Shown: in pieces, positions 59,365-64,000 of the stretch
How positions within the stretch are numbered: the stretch's first letter is position 1
Layout: each line of letters starts with the position of its first letter
From: Distichodus sexfasciatus
Taxonomy: Eukaryota; Chordata; Actinopteri; Characiformes; Distichodontidae
Length of the DNA stretch: 64,000 nucleotides
Assembly: GCA_032718565.1 (NCBI GenBank)
Contig: JAVGVS010000241.1
Span: 203,501-267,500, forward strand
Direction: 5' to 3'
Translations under genes and position numbers: made by a program
Notes under the pieces: model-generated
What the model was told of the DNA's origin: nothing
The model's database searches: none
Seen by the model: the letters and a program-made list of their open reading frames with translations, nothing else

Positions 59365-60000
59365 TGACAGAGGTGTGAACCTTCACTCATCTAACGATTC
59401 AGTTCAATTATGATTATTATGTCAACGATTATTCGAATAACTCGAATAATTCGATTACAAAAAATGGTCGAGGCAATTTTTCTAGAGTCGAAGCTTCGTT
59501 TAAGTCATTTAAATAACCACAACAACCAGCGTTCCACTCACAATACAGCCGTTTACTGAGATTTTCCCATCGATTTCTTTTCATAGTTCATTCCGGAACG
59601 CTCTGAACCCTTTATTGTGACGCGGCTCCGAGGCGTGCGCGGGGGATTGTGGGAAATGCAGTTCTCTTCCAGAAAGGCCAAAAGTAACTCATTTTATTGG
59701 CCAAATTGGTTCAAAATGACCCTTGAACATGTTTCTTCATTTTCAATTGAATACAACAACATAAAGCGTATATGACTAACTTCTACTCACACTACAATAA
59801 GCCTAATAACAAATGTATTGTCATTTTTATTTACTTTTTTTTATCCGATTACTCGATTAATCAATAAAATAATCGATAGATTACTCGATTACAAAAATAA
59901 TCATTTGTTGCAGCCCTAATTACGATTATTATGTCAACGATTCGATTCGATGCGATATCTCAGTGCCTTCCATCAATTTTTCTACATTACTTCACAGTGC
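59365..60000. mobile_element. Family P fragment split by C
   Basis: 'agaggtgtgaacc' and, after the insert, 'catcaatttttctacattac' match P at 18702. No right terminus found. Confidence 0.55.
59431..59918. mobile_element. Family C insert in P, left TIR missing
   Basis: 'gaataactcgaataattcga' to 'tttgttgcagccct'; it lies between two 24-bp near-identical host segments. Confidence 0.65.
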
Positions 60001-61075
60001 ACTCGGATGGGTTATGGATTGCAGGTCAGGCAGCCGTAGTTACTACCAACTACAATCAAATAATAGCTCTGTGTGAGGATCTGTTTGGCCATAATGCTGT
60101 GATTTCAGCAGCTCTCCTGGTTGTTCTGGTCCTGCAGCGATGGTAGCGCAGCTCTGTCCAGATTCCAGGTCACTTTGTGTGCGGCTTCATGTTCCCGTGT
60201 ACAGCTGGTCCCAAACCAGGTGGGCGGTGGTGACGTGTTGACACTCTCTTCAGCATGTGTTAGGTCAGTTATAATGTTTTATATTTATATTTCATCTTCT
60301 TTATAGTGTTCTCCTTAATGTGTTATTCATGATTTTACAGGCCTTTTACTAAAGGTGCCACATAGTTGGTGGATGTAAGCAGGTTAAAATGTTCAAATAA
60401 ATATTATTTTGTTTGATAAACGTAAGGGATGCACGATAATATCGACATCATATCGGAATCGGCAGATAGTTGTTTTTCTCCAAGTCATCTGTATCGGACC
60501 GATGCTTAGATTTGCCCAATATTTCCATCCAAAATTTTATGACACATTTATCGTAGATGGGAAAGGTAGCTCGTACATCAGGCATGTTCAAAGTTCTGTC
60601 TTAAAATATATGGCGTTATTTTGTGTCAAAATCTTACCTGCATGACGAGGCTGAAGGTGGCTACTTATCCGCCAACTTCTCATTTGCAATTTCGGCTCGA
60701 CTCTAAATGGCTTGCAAAGTAACGCCGAGCCGCCAGTAGGTTGGCAGTTCTGACAACGTGCCCTCGACTTGGCACTGTGTTAGAAATGTCAGGACTATGG
60801 TGTTATTTTTGTGCCAAAATTCTGAGTTCAGTGGAAAATATCAAGTCTTTACGCCCTCAACTTTGCCTGCATTCGTGCTCGCTGTCTTCTTCATTTCACC
60901 ACGTTACAATAACACGTCCCAATATTATATTTAATTAATATTTATCTTCCCCCAAAATGTGTTTAAAGGATGTTTTTTGTAATTCTCTCATTACGAATAT
61001 GGAATTAACAATCTTTGTAGTTATGATGTGTTGCTAGTATCTTGGTGTAATTCTATCTGTTAAAGTTCCCTAAGA

Positions 61076-61629
61076 GCCTGTGTCCACCAAACCGTTTTTT
61101 GAGCTGAGAACGGTCAAAACCTCACTTCCAGGGCACTTTCTCGGCACTTCTCTCAGCGCTAAGTTACAAAAAGTGTCATCGGGCACTTCCACATTTGTTC
61201 CTATTTCATGTAAACGGTGTAACGTGTTGCTTCGAGATCGACACTTCAGCTGAAAAGATTATCATTACAGTGGAGATTACTCACATCCTGGCGTTAGCAG
61301 CAGCGTTTGAACTGGATACTCACATGTCCTCGAGACGAAGAGATTGGGTGCATGAGATAAACCGTCCAAGAAGACAGCTGGGAGCGTACCAGCGATTTAT
61401 ATGTCCCACCCCTTCCTCGATTTTGATTGGCTAGCAAAAGAAAAGTGACATTGACGAGCACAGCGCTGTATTAACAGTTGAACGGATTTCAACCTGACGC
61501 GCTCTGAACGCTGCGGTAAAAAACCTTTTTCCGCTGAAGGCGCTTAGCGCTCTGAACGTTGATACTCCCTGTATTATTTGTATTAAAAATAGGCACTGCC
61601 AGCTTAAAAAATGTTTGGTGGACACAGTC
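61076..61629. mobile_element. Family G inverted-repeat element
   Basis: 'gcctgtgtccaccaaac' pairs with 'gtttggtggacacagtc'. 554 bp; the interior is partly shared with hAT E. Confidence 0.75.
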
Positions 61630-61812
61630 CATAATCCTTTTATTTACCAGGAATTGCACCACTAACACATTATTACATCTTTACCTGTGGTAGTGAATCC
61701 CAAACCTTCTGGATTTGCAGCTTAGAGTTCCGAAAGTTTCACTGCACACTCAGATTTTTTTACATTTGTTAATTAACTAACTGATCAGGCCATGTTTGTA
61801 CCAGTTAACTAA

Positions 61813-62054
61813 GGGCCTGTTTACAAGTAAGCAGATATTTTTATAAACACATTTTTTAAAATACGTTTAGGCCTTTTCATTTACAAATAAACTGAGTTTT
61901 TGCCTAATCAAACATTTTTTTGTTTTTTTTAAACACCCTCCAAAGTGGAGATTTTTCAAAATGCTGGATTCTGTTGATACGAGTAAACGAAAGCCCCAAA
62001 CACATTAAAAATGTGTTTATAAAAAAATATATCCGCTTGTGTGTAAACAGGCCC
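61813..62054. mobile_element. Family M, Harbinger-like, TAA TSD
   Basis: 'gggcctgtttacaagtaagc' pairs with 'cttgtgtgtaaacaggccc', with TAA on both sides (61810-61812, 62055-62057). 242 bp, nearly palindromic. Confidence 0.75.
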
Positions 62055-63469
62055 TAAATGTGTTTCAGGGAAATATTTACATTTTTAATATTCAAAGACA
62101 GCTGATTAAAAACTAAAAAAGAAGCAAATAAATATTGCATTTCTCTAAAATTCTAATAGAGTGGTAGCTAATTTACTGAATTTACAAATATAAGCATGAA
62201 AAACATCGGATATCGGCATCGGCCTATAATTCCTGTATCGTGCGTCCCTAATACACATGATGCGTTATAAGCTGCGGTCTGCTTCACACAGATGAATAGC
62301 GTCCCACGTTTAGAACTCTGTGCTGTTTTATTGAGACAATTGGACTTAAATCTGTTCTTAACTGACCATCTGCCGCTTGGAGTTTTACAGCCCTGCTGTA
62401 TGGCGAACAGTTTACTCAGAAAGCATAAAGTGCGCCGTTCCTCTGAAATATGCCGTTGCAGGAGCGTCTGGAAGCTGTCTGGCTATTCAAGGACGAGGTT
62501 AATTAAGGGTCGGCTGTAACGTGATAGATAGCGAGGCGGCTTGTGGAAAATTATTTACACTCTAATGAAATATGAATATACTGCAGGGTGTGAGGTTCGG
62601 ATTGTACAAAAAACCTGCATCTGTCATTTTATTATAGTGGAGACTTGGACAGTTTTATATCACCAGTTGACAATATATTTGTGCCACTTCGCACAGTGTA
62701 TCGAGGACACATTTTATTCAAAACAGCAGCGAGCGGCGGTAGAGCGGTCGGCATTGATTCCCGCGGTCAGAGTAAGGGCTGGCGCGGCGCTGAAGGGCAG
62801 GAGAGGTGGCACGAGATGGCCCTAACTGGACCAAACATGAGCCATAAAGGCAGCGAGGGTCAAGGGCAGCGATAATGAGAGAAATCCCCAGCCAAAACCA
62901 CAACCTGCGAAAAGGACAATGAAAAGAATGTTTGTCGGAAATGTGTCTGCCGTGTGCCCTAATGATGGAGCGGAGACGCGTTGTTTGCGGTGTGGTCAAA
63001 TTGCTATTCAGGGTGCAGAGCTCTCAGCCTCGGGCCAGGAGGAGACAGCTACAGCGCATCCCCCTCTGCCAGGGGGTAGCAGATAAATATTTCAGCTCTT
63101 TGTCCTTGTACATGCATGTGGTTTAGCATTATTTGTGGTTTACCACTGTTTGCTTCGTTTACAGTCTTGTTGTGTGTCACACGGGGAGAGATTTTGACAA
63201 CCAGCACAACTGCAACAGTTCGTCCAGAGTCATCGGAAGCTTAAATTAATCTATGCAGGAAGAGCAGCACAAACTCTCGGGCAAGAAAATGAAAACCCAA
63301 CTGGTCATTATACAGACTTTTGCCTCTTTATTTAGGGGAAACTCAACCAGTTTCTATTTTTTAATGTCTATTCTGCAAGAGAAGTCTGATGAATATTCAG
63401 TAAAACAGAACTTTTGATGGGTCACATTAAAAAAAAAAAATCGTAAGAGTAAAAGGTTATTTTTAGGGG

Positions 63470-63690
63470 TCCAAGCAGCAAGTGGTAGGAACCCTGCTGT
63501 AATTGTTCTGCTTCAGTTTTTTCCCCTTACAAAACGGATTGTGCAGCTTGAACAGTAAGTTGGCGAAAGCTGAGTAGTAGGAATGGTGTGTCTCGGCATA
63601 GGCCGAAAAGCATAGTGATCGGCCAATATTTGACGCTAAAGCAAAGGAAAACGCATTTTGACCTCCGGGGCGCTAAAACACTACATAAAT
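63470..63690. repeat. Dispersed repeat, 'ggggtccaagcagcaag' type
   Basis: Resembles a fish repeat that starts 'ggggtccaagca...ggaaccct'; class unknown to me. A copy 3 follows directly. Confidence 0.4.
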
Positions 63691-64000
63691 GTGACCCTCC
63701 ACGGCAAAGGCAAAATTTTCAAAATTGAGTTATTATGTTTTCATGAAAGGGCATAAATCAAGCTTCAAAACGATACCTGTATGGAATGAATCGGACGACA
63801 TATGACTGAGATATCAACATTCAAAGGAGTCGGGTTTCTCCTGTCACGCCAAGTGAGAAACGGAGAAATCTGCCTTTGAAGTTGACTATCGCCGTAGCAC
63901 TCACAGACGCTTGGTGCGGTCGCGGCTACGTTTGCATTTACGGTAGCCTACGCTGCATTCACAGCCACACGGATAGCCTACCTGCGTTAGGTTAACTGAA
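63691..64000 (-). mobile_element. Family A copy 3, cut by window end
   Basis: Starts gtgaccctccacggcaaa after 'aaat' and matches copies 1 and 2 inverted. About 14 bases of the TIR are lost between two GCAAA words. Confidence 0.8.

Larger units (their letters stand above)
60424..62250 (+). mobile_element. hAT family F with nested G and M
   Basis: 'aagggatgcacgataatatc' / 'tgtatcgtgcgtcccta'. Flanks ataaacgt (60416-60423) and atacacat (62251-62258) agree at 6 of 8. Confidence 0.7.
48066..64000. other. Intergenic region downstream of cps1, no gene seen
   Basis: No convincing exon on either strand. In tetrapods ERBB4 lies 3' of CPS1, but I see none of its exons here. The region alternates transposons with repeat-free stretches: 49425-50070, 50230-51380, 54870-55930, 57390-57880, 58540-59360 and 62270-63470. 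The open frames in these stretches are short and resemble no protein I know. Confidence 0.7.

Noticed and set aside
48066..64000. ERBB4 exons expected from tetrapod gene order
   Set aside because: No kinase or receptor-like translation seen on either strand; the gene may lie further away.

Overview
This is vertebrate nuclear DNA, almost certainly from a ray-finned fish. It holds one protein-coding gene, the 3' end of cps1 (mitochondrial carbamoyl-phosphate synthetase, CPS I/III type), on the + strand. Eleven coding exons lie between 9221 and 47344. They encode the last 365 residues plus the stop and match human CPS1 from about residue 1136 to its C-terminus at 1500 without indels (alignment from memory). 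They cover most of the second ATP-grasp domain and all of the C-terminal regulatory (MGS-like) domain. The reading frame is open across every junction, all introns are GT-AG, and the residues known in human CPS1 to bind N-acetylglutamate are all present. The first 9220 bases look like the intron before the first exon seen here. The gene ends with a 3'UTR of about 0.7 kb carrying two AATAAA signals. From about 48.07 kb to 64 kb I see no gene.

Most of the rest is transposable-element sequence, which is why I call it a teleost genome. There are three tRNA-derived SINE families. S1 has the tail 'gcgtctgctaaatg' typical of fish L2-linked SINEs. S2 is a roughly 240-bp element with 11 recognisable copies. 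S3 begins 'ggcggcacggtggcgcagtgg' and ends in (aatg)n. There is also a large set of non-autonomous DNA transposons. I use working letters: A (36-bp TIR, AAAT/ATTT duplication, superfamily unknown); B, C, E, F, H, I, J, L, P, Q, R and T (hAT-like, most with 8-bp target duplications that can be read directly); D and N (inverted-repeat elements of uncertain class); G (TIR 'ctgtgtccaccaaac'); M (Harbinger-like, TAA duplication); a pogo/Tigger-like element with TA duplication; and a Tc1/mariner remnant with TA duplication and broken transposase.

Layout: 1-9220, upstream intron with nested B and A, S1, S2, N and L. 9221-24389, exons 1-5 with a 1.1-kb CT-rich tract (11.38-12.44 kb) and a dense DNA-transposon cluster (16.9-19.9 kb). 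24390-32278, a long intron with a tetranucleotide minisatellite (25.9-26.7 kb), SINE clusters and three small hATs. 32279-47344, exons 6-11 with hAT elements I, J, F, E, C and H. 48-64 kb, intergenic, with T, B, the Tc1-like composite, a second copy of the minisatellite core in inverse orientation, and F with nested G and M.

I found no new gene system. The most informative features are transposon stratigraphy: nested insertions with intact target duplications, a composite B/C hAT that kept transposing after it formed, and three copies of one 8-bp target bracketing two neighbouring hATs.
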